Of a stretch of 64,000 bases of DNA, positions 31,915 to 39,750 are shown piece after piece. How positions within the stretch are numbered: position 1 is the first letter of the stretch; each line of letters starts with the position of its first letter. A model generated the notes under the pieces. The model did not search any database. It was not told the origin of the DNA and was given only the letters and a program-made list of their open reading frames with translations. Source of the DNA: JBQTIY01 sp052387675 (lineage in GTDB: Bacteria > Planctomycetota > B15-G4); assembly GCA_052387675.1 (NCBI GenBank), contig JBQTIY010000002.1, positions 372,001 through 436,000 on the forward strand, given 5' to 3'. The position numbers and the translations under genes were made by a program.

Positions 31915-32280
31915 TCAGTCCTCGTCGCCGGCGCGCGGCGGCGGATCACCAGACTGCACGCACTCGCGCATGACGCGCCCCACCTTGAACTTGACCACCT
32001 TCTTGGACGGCACCGCGACCTTCTCGAGCGTGCGCGGATTCTGGCCGCGCCTCGCACGGCGCGCCCGCACTTCGAAGACGCCGAAGTCGCGGAACTCCAG
32101 CCGATTGCCGGCCGCGAGCTCCCGGATGATCTCGTCCAGGAAGCGCTGGATGATGTCCTTGGTCACGACTTTGGTCTGACCGCTCTCCTGCGACACGCGA
32201 TTGACCAAGTCCTTCTTGGTAATCGTGCTTCCCGCCGGCGCTGCGTCTGCCGGAGTTCCCGGCTGGCTTTCAGGATTCAC
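31915..32280 (-). CDS. HU/IHF-family DNA-binding protein
   Basis: A 121-residue nucleoid protein. The HU fold runs from about residue 19 (TITKKDLVNRVSQESG) through RLEFRDFGVFEVRARRARRGQNPRT, which contains the DNA-intercalating NP tip, to KKVVKFKVGRVMREC. It has about 18 extra N-terminal residues and an acidic C-terminal tail (RAGDED). The GTG at 32278-32280 is preceded by GGAG at 8 nt. It has its own strong promoter. It looks like the IHF-type subgroup, but HU versus IHF is not decidable here. Confidence 0.9.
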   Translation of the reverse strand: MNPESQPGTPADAAPAGSTITKKDLVNRVSQESGQTKVVTKDIIQRFLDEIIRELAAGNRLEFRDFGVFEVRARRARRGQNPRTLEKVAVPSKKVVKFKVGRVMRECVQSGDPPPRAGDED

Positions 32281-32385
32281 CAAGGAAACTCCAGTCCGGC
32301 AGAGGCCGTGACTCGGCTCGGCCCCACGCCTCGTCAGCAAACCCTTGCTGCACCAACACTTGAGAGCACAACCCCGACGCCGGCG

Positions 32386-32413
32386 AGCATAGCGACAGGG
32401 GTGGCCCTGTCAA
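32386..32413 (-). promoter_or_regulatory. Strong sigma70-type promoter of the HU gene with a palindromic spacer
   Basis: On the minus strand: -35 TTGACA (32408-32413), a 16-bp spacer and -10 TATGCT (32386-32391). A perfect inverted repeat ACAGGG-CCAC-CCCTGT (32395-32410) occupies the spacer and overlaps the -35 box, an operator-like placement. The dtd stop codon TGA (32410-32412) is part of the -35 hexamer. The leader is about 100 nt. Confidence 0.8.
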
Positions 32414-32874
32414 GCCGGGCCCGTCGCGGCGGAGCCGCGGTCCTTGAGCAGCAGCGTGAAGGGGCCAGCGTTGACGAGTTCCACCGACATGTCGGCGCCG
32501 AAAGGCGCCTCCGCGACGCGGGGCAGGCGCGCCGAAAGTGCACGCACGAAGTGGCCCAGGAGGCGGCGCGCCTCGGCGGGCGGCGCCGCGCCGGTGAAGG
32601 AGGGGCGCCGGCCATGGCGCCACTCGGCCGCGAGCGTGAACTGCGGCACGACGAGGACCGCGCCCCCCACGGCCAGCAGGTCGAGATTCGTGGCGCCCTC
32701 AGCGTCGGGGAAGACGCGCAGTCCGGCCACTTTCTCAGCCAGCGCACAGACCACGCTCTCGCTGTCCCCCGTTTCCACGCAGACCAAGAGGCACAGGCCC
32801 GCTCCGATGGCCACGACCTCCTGCTCTGCCACGCGGACTGCGGCGCGCTCGACGCGCTGCAGAACGATTTTCAT
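32410..32874 (-). CDS. dtd: D-aminoacyl-tRNA deacylase
   Basis: Removes D-amino acids (and Gly) mischarged on tRNAs. The 154-residue protein begins MKIVLQRVERAAV. It has the active-site QFT motif at residues 78-80 with catalytic Thr80 (VPQFTLAAEW), where most members have SQFT and this one has PQFT. The second motif NAGPFT near residue 140 contains the chiral-proofreading Gly-Pro. It overlaps trpS by 4 bp, a logical pairing of synthetase and proofreading enzyme. Confidence 0.94.
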   Translation of the reverse strand: MKIVLQRVERAAVRVAEQEVVAIGAGLCLLVCVETGDSESVVCALAEKVAGLRVFPDAEGATNLDLLAVGGAVLVVPQFTLAAEWRHGRRPSFTGAAPPAEARRLLGHFVRALSARLPRVAEAPFGADMSVELVNAGPFTLLLKDRGSAATGPA

Positions 32875-33935
32875 GAAGCGGGCTCGACCGGCCGCGCCGA
32901 GAGACCCACGGCTTCCCGCACCTCCGACAGCACGGCCTGCGCCTCCGCGCGCGCGCGCCGCGCCCCGGCCCGCAAGATCTCTTCCACGGCTGCGGGATTG
33001 CCGGCCAAGCTGCGCCGCCGCTCGCGCGCCGCCGCAAAGCGTGTGTCGAGCGCGGCGAGCAACTCCTGCTTGGCCGTGCCGTAGCCATATCCGCCGGCGC
33101 GCAGACGGCCGGCCATCTCTTCGGCCCGCTGCGGCTCAGCCACCAGCCGGTAGAGCTTGTAGACGTCGCATTGCTCGGGGTCTTTGGGCTCTTCCAGCGC
33201 GCGGCTGTCCGTCTTGATCGACATGACGGATTTCTTGAGCGGCGCACCCTCGGCGAAGAGGTCGATCGTGTTGCCGTAACTCTTGGACATCTTCTGGCCG
33301 TCCGTGCCGGGCACGACGGCGGCGCCCTCGACCAGCCGGGCGCGCGGCATGCGGAAGACCTCCGCCCGATAGGCCGCATGAAAGGCCTCGGCCATGTCGC
33401 GTGCCATCTCCAAGTGCTGCACCTGATCCTTGCCCACCGGCACGACATCGCTGCGGTAGGCCAGGATGTCAGCGGCCATGAGCACCGGATAAAAGAAGAG
33501 GCCCACGCGCGGCTGCAGGCCGCGGGCCAGCTTGTCTTTGTAGGAGGTCGCGCGCTCGAGCAGCCCCATGCCCGTGACGGTGGCCAGAATCCAGGCCAAC
33601 TCCGTGACTTCGGGGACATCGGACTGGCGGAAGAAGGTCGCGCGCTGCGGGTCGAGCCCGAGCGCCAGATAGTCCAAGGCCACGTCGCGCACGAGTTCGG
33701 CGAGCCGGCTGCGATCTTGCAGCGTGGTGAGCGCGTGGTAGTCGGCGATGAAATAGAAGGCCGAGCCGCCCTGGAGCGCGACATCCTGCAGGGCGATGTG
33801 CTGCTGCATGGCCCCGAAGTAGTTGCCCAGGTGCATCTTCCCGTTCGGCTGCACGCCCGAGAGGATGCGCTGGGGGCCGCGCGAGGGCGGCACGGCGGCA
33901 GGGGCACTGGCGGCGTCGGGCATCGCGTCGAACAT
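32871..33935 (-). CDS. trpS: Tryptophanyl-tRNA synthetase
   Basis: A class I synthetase of 354 residues. ILSGVQPNGKMHLGNYFGA holds the HIGH-type motif (HLGN, residues 35-38) and the GTDGQKMSKSYGN stretch holds KMSKS. The middle has FYPVLMAADILAYRSDVVPVGKDQVQHLE, typical of bacterial TrpRS. The first 20 residues are Ala/Pro-rich and an ATG four codons inside is an alternative start. It lies upstream of dtd with a 4-bp overlap and is divergent from the lipoprotein gene. Confidence 0.96.
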   Translation of the reverse strand: MFDAMPDAASAPAAVPPSRGPQRILSGVQPNGKMHLGNYFGAMQQHIALQDVALQGGSAFYFIADYHALTTLQDRSRLAELVRDVALDYLALGLDPQRATFFRQSDVPEVTELAWILATVTGMGLLERATSYKDKLARGLQPRVGLFFYPVLMAADILAYRSDVVPVGKDQVQHLEMARDMAEAFHAAYRAEVFRMPRARLVEGAAVVPGTDGQKMSKSYGNTIDLFAEGAPLKKSVMSIKTDSRALEEPKDPEQCDVYKLYRLVAEPQRAEEMAGRLRAGGYGYGTAKQELLAALDTRFAAARERRRSLAGNPAAVEEILRAGARRARAEAQAVLSEVREAVGLSARPVEPAS

Positions 33936-34016
33936 AGCCGATCACCCGGCGACGCAGAAACGCCGCACCCACTCCCGCTTGTTTGCCGCCGGGGTGCTTG
34001 TCACCGTGAACGCAGC

Positions 34017-35558
34017 ATGGACGCCCGCCGCTGCCGCTCACCCATCGCCGCACCAAGGCTGGCAGGCGCGCTGGCCCTGGCCCTGCTGCTCGCCGGCACC
34101 GGAGGCTGCGCGGCGGTCGGCAGCGCACTGCGCGCCTTGCCCGAACTCGATCTCAATCCCCTCTTACGCGTTGAGCATGCCGCCGATGGCGCGGTCGAGG
34201 CCGAGGCCCTCGGGCCCCTCGTGGATCTGCGCAGCGATGCCCTGGGCTTGAGCCACGCGCTGCGCCCGCTCTACCAACACAAGCTGGGCAGCGCAGGCAC
34301 GGTCACCGACATCCTGGCGCCCTTCGGCCGCCGCTTCACCAACTCCAGCGGCACCAAGTTCCGCTTCTGGCCGCTCGTCTGGGCCGGCGAGATGAACGAC
34401 ACGCCGCAGGGCAGCCACTGGGCCGGCGTCTTCTTCCCCTTCGTGCTGGCCGGCAACGGCCCGGCCGAGGACGACGGCTACTTCGCCTTCTTCCCGCTGG
34501 CGGGCCGCACGCGCAGCGTCTTCGGCATCGATCAGTTCGACTTTCTGCTGTGGCCTCTCTTCATGCGCACCGAACTGCGCGTGAGCGAACCCTCGGTTTC
34601 GTGGACGGTCCTGCTGGGCGGCGGCTGGACCACGGGCGGCCCGCGTGACGGGAGCTGGCGCGTGCTGCCCTTCTATCGCCATCGGCTCTGGCGCGACAGC
34701 GACGGCGAACTGCGCACCGACCAACACACAGTGCTCTGGCCCTTCTTCACCTGGGGTCTGGACTACGGCGACTCCGCCGCGCCCAGCCAGCGTTTCTCCT
34801 TCTGGCCCTTCGTCGGCTGGGAACGCAGTGCGGCCTGGACGCGGCTCACGATTCTCTGGCCCTTCTTCCGCATTCAGCGCGAAACACTCACGGAGCCGGG
34901 CCAGGAGCCTGGCTTTCTGTACGATTTGCCCTGGCCTTTCTTCCGTTGGCAGCGCGGAGACGGGCGCACCACCTTTCGCATCTTTCCCTTCTACAGCCGG
35001 CAGACCACGCCCGAATTGGACAGCACGTCCTTCCTCTTTCCGCTGGGCTGGTGGCGCGTGGATCGCGGCCGCACGGTGCCCGAGGGCACCGCGAGCCGGG
35101 CCTATGAGCGGCGCGATCTCTATGCCCTGCCCTTTCTGCACGACAGCCGGCGCGTCGTCGAAGACCGGCCCGGTGCAGACACCGAGCGCCAGATCTGGCC
35201 GCTCTACCACCACGATCGCGGGCCGGACGGCTGGCAGGACCGCGGCCTGCTCTCCTTGGTGCCCGGCCGGAATATCGAGTTCCTGAAGCCGGTCGATGAA
35301 CTCTGGTCTTTTGCTTGGTCGCTCTGGCGGCAGCGCTCCGACGGCGTCACGCAGGAGACGCGGCTGCTCTTCGACCTGATCCTCTGGCGCACTGGGCCGC
35401 AAGGCACGCGCATCTCCGTGCCGCTGCTCTACAGCCAGCGGCCCGAGGCACGGGGCGTGGCGCGGCATCAAGTGCTCTGGGGCCTGTTCGGCTGGCGGCG
35501 GGATGCGCAAGGACTCGCTGCGCTGGACGTGCTGGGGTTCTCGCCATGGTCGCGATGA
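34017..35558 (+). CDS. Predicted lipoprotein with about thirteen aromatic-Pro repeats, first gene of an Mla-like operon
   Basis: A 513-residue protein I cannot assign to a named family. Residues 12-31 form a signal peptide ending GTGGC, a likely but non-ideal lipobox (Cys31). From residue 118 to 398 a motif [FLI]-[WF]-P-[FL]-[FYVWL] recurs about thirteen times (LWPFF, FWPFV, IFPFY, IWPLY and so on). It falls near residues 118, 139, 158, 178, 217, 240, 262, 280, 305, 322, 340, 371 and 393, so the period is about 20. This suggests repeated beta hairpins in an envelope protein. The gene overlaps the MlaE-like gene, so it probably serves the same transporter. An upstream open frame is antisense to trpS and was not used. 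Confidence 0.85.
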   Translation: MDARRCRSPIAAPRLAGALALALLLAGTGGCAAVGSALRALPELDLNPLLRVEHAADGAVEAEALGPLVDLRSDALGLSHALRPLYQHKLGSAGTVTDILAPFGRRFTNSSGTKFRFWPLVWAGEMNDTPQGSHWAGVFFPFVLAGNGPAEDDGYFAFFPLAGRTRSVFGIDQFDFLLWPLFMRTELRVSEPSVSWTVLLGGGWTTGGPRDGSWRVLPFYRHRLWRDSDGELRTDQHTVLWPFFTWGLDYGDSAAPSQRFSFWPFVGWERSAAWTRLTILWPFFRIQRETLTEPGQEPGFLYDLPWPFFRWQRGDGRTTFRIFPFYSRQTTPELDSTSFLFPLGWWRVDRGRTVPEGTASRAYERRDLYALPFLHDSRRVVEDRPGADTERQIWPLYHHDRGPDGWQDRGLLSLVPGRNIEFLKPVDELWSFAWSLWRQRSDGVTQETRLLFDLILWRTGPQGTRISVPLLYSQRPEARGVARHQVLWGLFGWRRDAQGLAALDVLGFSPWSR

Positions 35559-36361
35559 ACGGCGGACTCGCCCGACAGGGCCGGGCGGTGCGCGAGGCCG
35601 TGCTCTCCGCCGGCTTCACCATCACCATGCTCGTGCGCGCCCTGGCGCGCGTCGTCACGGACCTGCGCCTGCGCCGGCGGCTCATCCTCGATCAGTGCAT
35701 CGTCTGCGGCGTCACGCCGCTGGGCGTGGTCGGCGTGGTGGGCCTCTTCACCGGCATGATTCTGGCCCTGCAGGTGGGTATGGAACTGGCCGAGTACGGC
35801 CAGGCGGAGCGCATCTCCGACATCCTCGGCGTGATCCTCTTTCGTGAGATGGGTCCCTTCATGACCGCCATGATCCTCACCGCTTCGGTGGGTTCGGCCA
35901 TGGCGGCCGAGATCGGCACCATGGCGGTCAGCGAGGAGATCGACGCCTTGGAGTGTCTGTCCATCGATCCGCTCTCCTTCCTGGTGATGCCGCGCGTGCT
36001 CGGCCTGATCATCATGATGCCGTTGCTCACGTTCGTGGGGAACGTGCTGGGCGTGCTGGGCGGGGCCATCGTCTGCCGTACACAGCTTTCGATCAGTCCG
36101 GAGATCTACTTCCGCAACATCATTGACTCACTGCGCGCGGATGCCGACTCGCCTTTCGGGGCGCTGCCCGAGGAGATCTGGGCCGGCACGATCAAGGCCA
36201 TCGTCTTCGCGCTCATCATCGCCGCGGTCTCTTGCTCGGCCGGGCTGCGCGCGCGCGGCGGCGCCATCGGCGTGGGCCGCGCCGTGCGCAGTGCCGTCGT
36301 CACGAGCTTCCTGCTCATCATCGTGTCCGGCTACTACCTGTCCTGGATCTTCTTCCGATGA
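35546..36361 (+). CDS. MlaE-like ABC transporter permease
   Basis: A 271-residue integral membrane protein of the MlaE/YrbE family. Signatures are GLFTGMILALQVGMELAEYG, LFREMGPFMTAMILTASVGSAMAAEIG and the short helix SEEIDALECLSIDPLSFLVMPRVLG. MlaE proteins form the inner-membrane core of MCE lipid transporters. A second ATG at 35555 overlaps the lipoprotein stop as ATGA and could be the true start. Its own stop overlaps the ATPase start. Confidence 0.94.
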   Translation: MVAMNGGLARQGRAVREAVLSAGFTITMLVRALARVVTDLRLRRRLILDQCIVCGVTPLGVVGVVGLFTGMILALQVGMELAEYGQAERISDILGVILFREMGPFMTAMILTASVGSAMAAEIGTMAVSEEIDALECLSIDPLSFLVMPRVLGLIIMMPLLTFVGNVLGVLGGAIVCRTQLSISPEIYFRNIIDSLRADADSPFGALPEEIWAGTIKAIVFALIIAAVSCSAGLRARGGAIGVGRAVRSAVVTSFLLIIVSGYYLSWIFFR

Positions 36362-37095
36362 TCGAGCTGCAGGAGGTCTACAAGGCCTTTGGCGAGAAGC
36401 GCGTGCTGCGCGGCCTCAGCCTGCATATCGCCGAGGGCGAGACCTTCGTGATCTTGGGACCGTCGGGCAGCGGCAAGAGCGTGACGCTCAAGACGGTGAT
36501 TGGTCTCATTCGGCCCGACCGCGGGCGCGTGCTCGTGCATGGCGTCGACCTGGCCAAGGCCGGCCGCGAGGCCCTGCGCGGCGTGCGCCGCGAGGTGGCC
36601 TACCTTTTCCAAACCGGTGCGCTGGTGAACTGGATGACCGTGCGCGAGAACGTCGAGCTGCCGCTGACCGAGCGGCGCGAGTTCCCGCCGGCGGAGATTC
36701 GGCAGCGGGCTGAAAGCATTCTGGAAAAGCTCTCCATGCTCGAGGCGGCCGACCAGCTTCCCGAGCAGATCTCGGGCGGCATGCGCAAACGCGCCGCACT
36801 CGCCAGGGTCATGGTGCAGGATCCCAAGGCCGTGCTCTACGACGAGCCCACCGCCGGCCTCGATCCGGTGCTCTCACGCACCGTCACACGGCTCATCCGG
36901 CAGGTTCAGGAGGAGAGCGGGCGCACCGCGCTCATCGTCACCCACGATCTCGAACTCGCCTTCGCCACGGCCGACCGCATGGGCCTGCATCACGAAGGCC
37001 GGCTTGTCGAAGTCGGCACGCCGGCCGAGTTCCGGCGCAGCCAACACCCCGTCATTCGCGAATTCCTTGATGTCCCGCAGGAAGCCTCCCCATGA
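36358..37095 (+). CDS. MlaF-like ABC transporter ATPase
   Basis: A 245-residue ATPase. Walker A GPSGSGKS is at 34-41, the signature reads ISGGMRKRAALAR (the GGMRKR form is typical of MlaF) and Walker B is VLYDEPTAGLDP, with the switch His in VTHD. It powers lipid movement with the MlaE-like permease. The start overlaps the permease stop (ATGA) and the stop overlaps the MCE gene (ATGA), a tight operon. Confidence 0.95.
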   Translation: MIELQEVYKAFGEKRVLRGLSLHIAEGETFVILGPSGSGKSVTLKTVIGLIRPDRGRVLVHGVDLAKAGREALRGVRREVAYLFQTGALVNWMTVRENVELPLTERREFPPAEIRQRAESILEKLSMLEAADQLPEQISGGMRKRAALARVMVQDPKAVLYDEPTAGLDPVLSRTVTRLIRQVQEESGRTALIVTHDLELAFATADRMGLHHEGRLVEVGTPAEFRRSQHPVIREFLDVPQEASP

Positions 37096-38027
37096 ACACT
37101 CAGCGCAGCACCGACACCCTCCTCGGCCTGATCTTCTTCGGAGCGATGCTCGGCCTGGGCCTGCTCACCGTCGTGCTCTCCGACTTCCGCTTCGGCCAAG
37201 AGACCTACGAAGTGCGCGTGCTCTCCGACGACGTCGGCTATCTGCGCCCAGGCGATCCGGTGCTGATCTACGGCATGCCCTCCGGCAAGGTCCTGTCGCT
37301 CGGGCGGCTGCCCGAGCCGCGGCTCATGGAGTTGCCCGGCGGCCGGCAAGTGCAGTGCGTGGTGACCATCGACGTGCGCCTCGAGACACCGGTCTACGGA
37401 CATCTCCCCATCGACAGCCGCTTGATCATTGAGGACCGCGGACTGCTGGGCGGAAAACTCATCCGCATCGAGACCGGCACGAGCACGCTCAACTTCGAAG
37501 AGGGCACGCCGCTGGTCGCCACGGCCGCCGCCTCTGTGCTGCAGGCGGCGGGCGAAGTGCTGGCCGAGAACCGCGAGAATCTGCGCCGTTCGCTCGACGG
37601 CCTGACCGAGATGGTCGAGCACACCAACCGGCAAGGCGGCCTGCTCGGCTCGCTGATCTACGACGAGCGCATGGCCGAGGACGCCAAGGCGCTGCTCGCC
37701 TCGGGACGCCGCTCGGCCGAAGACATCGAGCACGCCACGGCCACGCTGCGCCGTGGTGAAGGCACGCTCGGCCGCTTCGTCTACGACGAGAGCTTCTACA
37801 CCGAGGCCACCGCCATCCTCGACCGGCTGGCCTCCGTGGCGGACCGGCTGAGTTCCGCCGCCGACGGACTCGAAGGGGACGGCAGCACGCTGGGGCTGCT
37901 GCTCAACGACACGCAGTTCCGCGACGATCTGCGCAAGATGGTCAAACTCGCCTTGGGCGGCATCGAGGACGCCCGCGAGAGCACGCCCGTGCAGAGCGTG
38001 GGCAGCTTCCTCTTCGGGACGTTCTAG
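37092..38027 (+). CDS. MlaD-like MCE-domain protein
   Basis: A 311-residue periplasmic substrate-binding protein anchored by a TM segment at residues 10-30. An MCE domain (about 37-120) includes VRVLSDDVGYLRPGDPVLIYG and the conserved GLLGGKLIRIETG. The C-terminal half is helical (SVLQAAGEVLAENRENLRRSL and later) and would extend as a coiled stalk. It ends in VGSFLFGTF. No MlaA, MlaB or MlaC homologue follows. Its TAG shares the palindrome CTAG with the stop of the convergent gene. Confidence 0.92.
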   Translation: MNTQRSTDTLLGLIFFGAMLGLGLLTVVLSDFRFGQETYEVRVLSDDVGYLRPGDPVLIYGMPSGKVLSLGRLPEPRLMELPGGRQVQCVVTIDVRLETPVYGHLPIDSRLIIEDRGLLGGKLIRIETGTSTLNFEEGTPLVATAAASVLQAAGEVLAENRENLRRSLDGLTEMVEHTNRQGGLLGSLIYDERMAEDAKALLASGRRSAEDIEHATATLRRGEGTLGRFVYDESFYTEATAILDRLASVADRLSSAADGLEGDGSTLGLLLNDTQFRDDLRKMVKLALGGIEDARESTPVQSVGSFLFGTF

Positions 38028-39445
38028 CCGCCGGCGGCCTGCACGAGCCCGACGTAGCGCCGCACGCGCTGTAGGAGCAGCCGCGGCCGCCGCAGTTCAC
38101 GCAGCAGCCGGGACGGCCGCAGATAGAAGCGGCGGTAGGCGCGCCGAAGATTGGCCGAGACCTGCGTGTCGCTCATGGCTTGCGCCACGCCCACTGGCGT
38201 GGTGCCGCTAAAGCGGCTGTAGTCGAAGTCTTCCTCGCGGCCGAGGCGCGACTCCTTGTAGAGCTTGGTATCGGGGTAGGGCGTCACGGCCGTGAACTGG
38301 ACCGTGTCGGGATTGAGGTACACGGCCAGATCCATGGTCTGGCGCGCCTGGACCGGCGTTTCCTCGGGGAAGCCGATCATGAAGAAAGCACGCGTGGCGA
38401 TGCCGTGCCGGCGCGCCGCGTCGACCACGGTCTTGGCGTGCTCGTGCGTCTTGATCTTGCCGCGGCTGTACTTCTTCTGGAGTTCCTCGTTGCCCGACTC
38501 CACCCCGAAGGAGACCGAGACGCAGCCTGCGCGCGCCATCGCCGCCAGCAGTTCCTCATCGAGCGTCTTGATGGCCGTCTCGCACTGCCACTTGAGCGGC
38601 AGGCGCGCCGCCTCGAGCAGCGCACAGAGTTCGAGTGTGCGCTCGCGGCTGCCGGCGAAGAGCGGATCGCGGAAGACCACGCTGTGCACGCCGAAACGCT
38701 CGACGATGTCGCGCAGCTCCTCGAAGACGTTCTGCGCCGAACGCCCACGCCAGGGGATGCCCTGGGCCACCACGTAACCGCAGTAGGTGCAGTTGATCGG
38801 ACAGCCCCGCGAACTCGCCACGGTCTGGATCGGTCCCTCCATGGTGGGAATCCGATAGCTCTCGATGGGCAGGAGATGTCGCGCGGGAAAAGGCAGCGCA
38901 TCGAGCTCGGGCCCCTTGAGCAGCGGCCGGTCTTGATTGTGGATGACCTCGTCGCCGCGCCGGACGGAGAGACCGGCCACGGTGAGCGGATCCCGGCCGG
39001 CCTTGAGCTCAGCCACCATTGCCACGACGGTGTGTTCGGGTTCGCCGCGCACCACGGCATCCACGCGCGAGCGGTGCATCGCCAGGTCGGGCACCTTGCT
39101 GCCTTGGCTGCCGGTGATGAAAGTCAGCGTGCCTGGCGCAAGCTGCTTGATGCGATCCACCAGGGCGAGATCGAGCGCCAGCGTCGCACTGCTCGTGGCT
39201 AGCCCCACGACGGCCGGCGGAGGCGAGCCCAGTTCAGAGAGGAGCGCCTCGCTCGCGAGGCCAGTGGCTTCGGCGTCCACGATGCGCACGCGATGCCCAT
39301 CGCGTTCCAGACTCGCAGCGACATAAAGCAGATCCAGGGGCGGATAGCAGAGCCCCTCGCCCACCACCATGCCGAAGCCTCCCATGAGGCCTCGGCTGAT
39401 GCGCTGGCTGGGCGGCGGCGGCGGGTTGATGAGCAGCACATCCAT
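38024..39445 (-). CDS. B12-binding-domain radical SAM protein
   Basis: A 473-residue protein. The N-terminal cobalamin-type Rossmann domain covers about residues 1-150 (DVLLINPPPPPS, YPPLDLLYVAASLERDGH). The radical SAM core has its 4Fe-4S motif in SRGCPINCTYCGY (CxxxCxxC near residues 215-222), and GVESGNEELQKKYSRG and MIGFPEETPVQARQTM follow. The family modifies lipids, sugars or natural products, often by methylation. The substrate here is unknown. An ATG nine codons upstream is an alternative start. It is convergent with the MCE gene. Confidence 0.88.
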   Translation of the reverse strand: MDVLLINPPPPPSQRISRGLMGGFGMVVGEGLCYPPLDLLYVAASLERDGHRVRIVDAEATGLASEALLSELGSPPPAVVGLATSSATLALDLALVDRIKQLAPGTLTFITGSQGSKVPDLAMHRSRVDAVVRGEPEHTVVAMVAELKAGRDPLTVAGLSVRRGDEVIHNQDRPLLKGPELDALPFPARHLLPIESYRIPTMEGPIQTVASSRGCPINCTYCGYVVAQGIPWRGRSAQNVFEELRDIVERFGVHSVVFRDPLFAGSRERTLELCALLEAARLPLKWQCETAIKTLDEELLAAMARAGCVSVSFGVESGNEELQKKYSRGKIKTHEHAKTVVDAARRHGIATRAFFMIGFPEETPVQARQTMDLAVYLNPDTVQFTAVTPYPDTKLYKESRLGREEDFDYSRFSGTTPVGVAQAMSDTQVSANLRRAYRRFYLRPSRLLRELRRPRLLLQRVRRYVGLVQAAGG

Positions 39446-39750
39446 AGAGACCCGCATCCTAACACTCGACATTCCGCCTGAGGCGCCCCGCGCGTCGTGC
39501 TAGCCGCGACATGCGCCCTGAGCCGGCAGGAATTCATCGCATCGACCAGGGTCCGGACTGGAGTTTTCTACAAAAGTCCAGGAGCATGCGCGGGCACTCG
39601 GCACTCCTGTGTAGGCAGAAACACGGATGGCGGCTCAAGACGCGCAGCGAAAGGGACGAGGAGATCCGGCTCACCGCCTAGCCCGCGGCGCCGCCCTCTC
39701 GCGAGCGCAGTCCGGGAGCGGTGCCAGGACCCCCACCGGATTTCGCGTGT
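39446..39750. other. 305-bp gap with one AT-containing hairpin
   Basis: No gene is apparent here. The only structure I see is an inverted repeat TGGAGTTTT-CTAC-AAAAGTCCA at 39559-39580 (one mismatch), unusually AT-rich for this genome. The gap separates two divergently transcribed genes, so it should contain their promoters, but I find no convincing -35/-10 pair. Confidence 0.4.

Noticed and set aside
33171..34016. A 282-residue N-terminal extension of the WPFF lipoprotein
   Set aside because: It is antisense to trpS. The ATG at 34017 is followed by a proper signal peptide.
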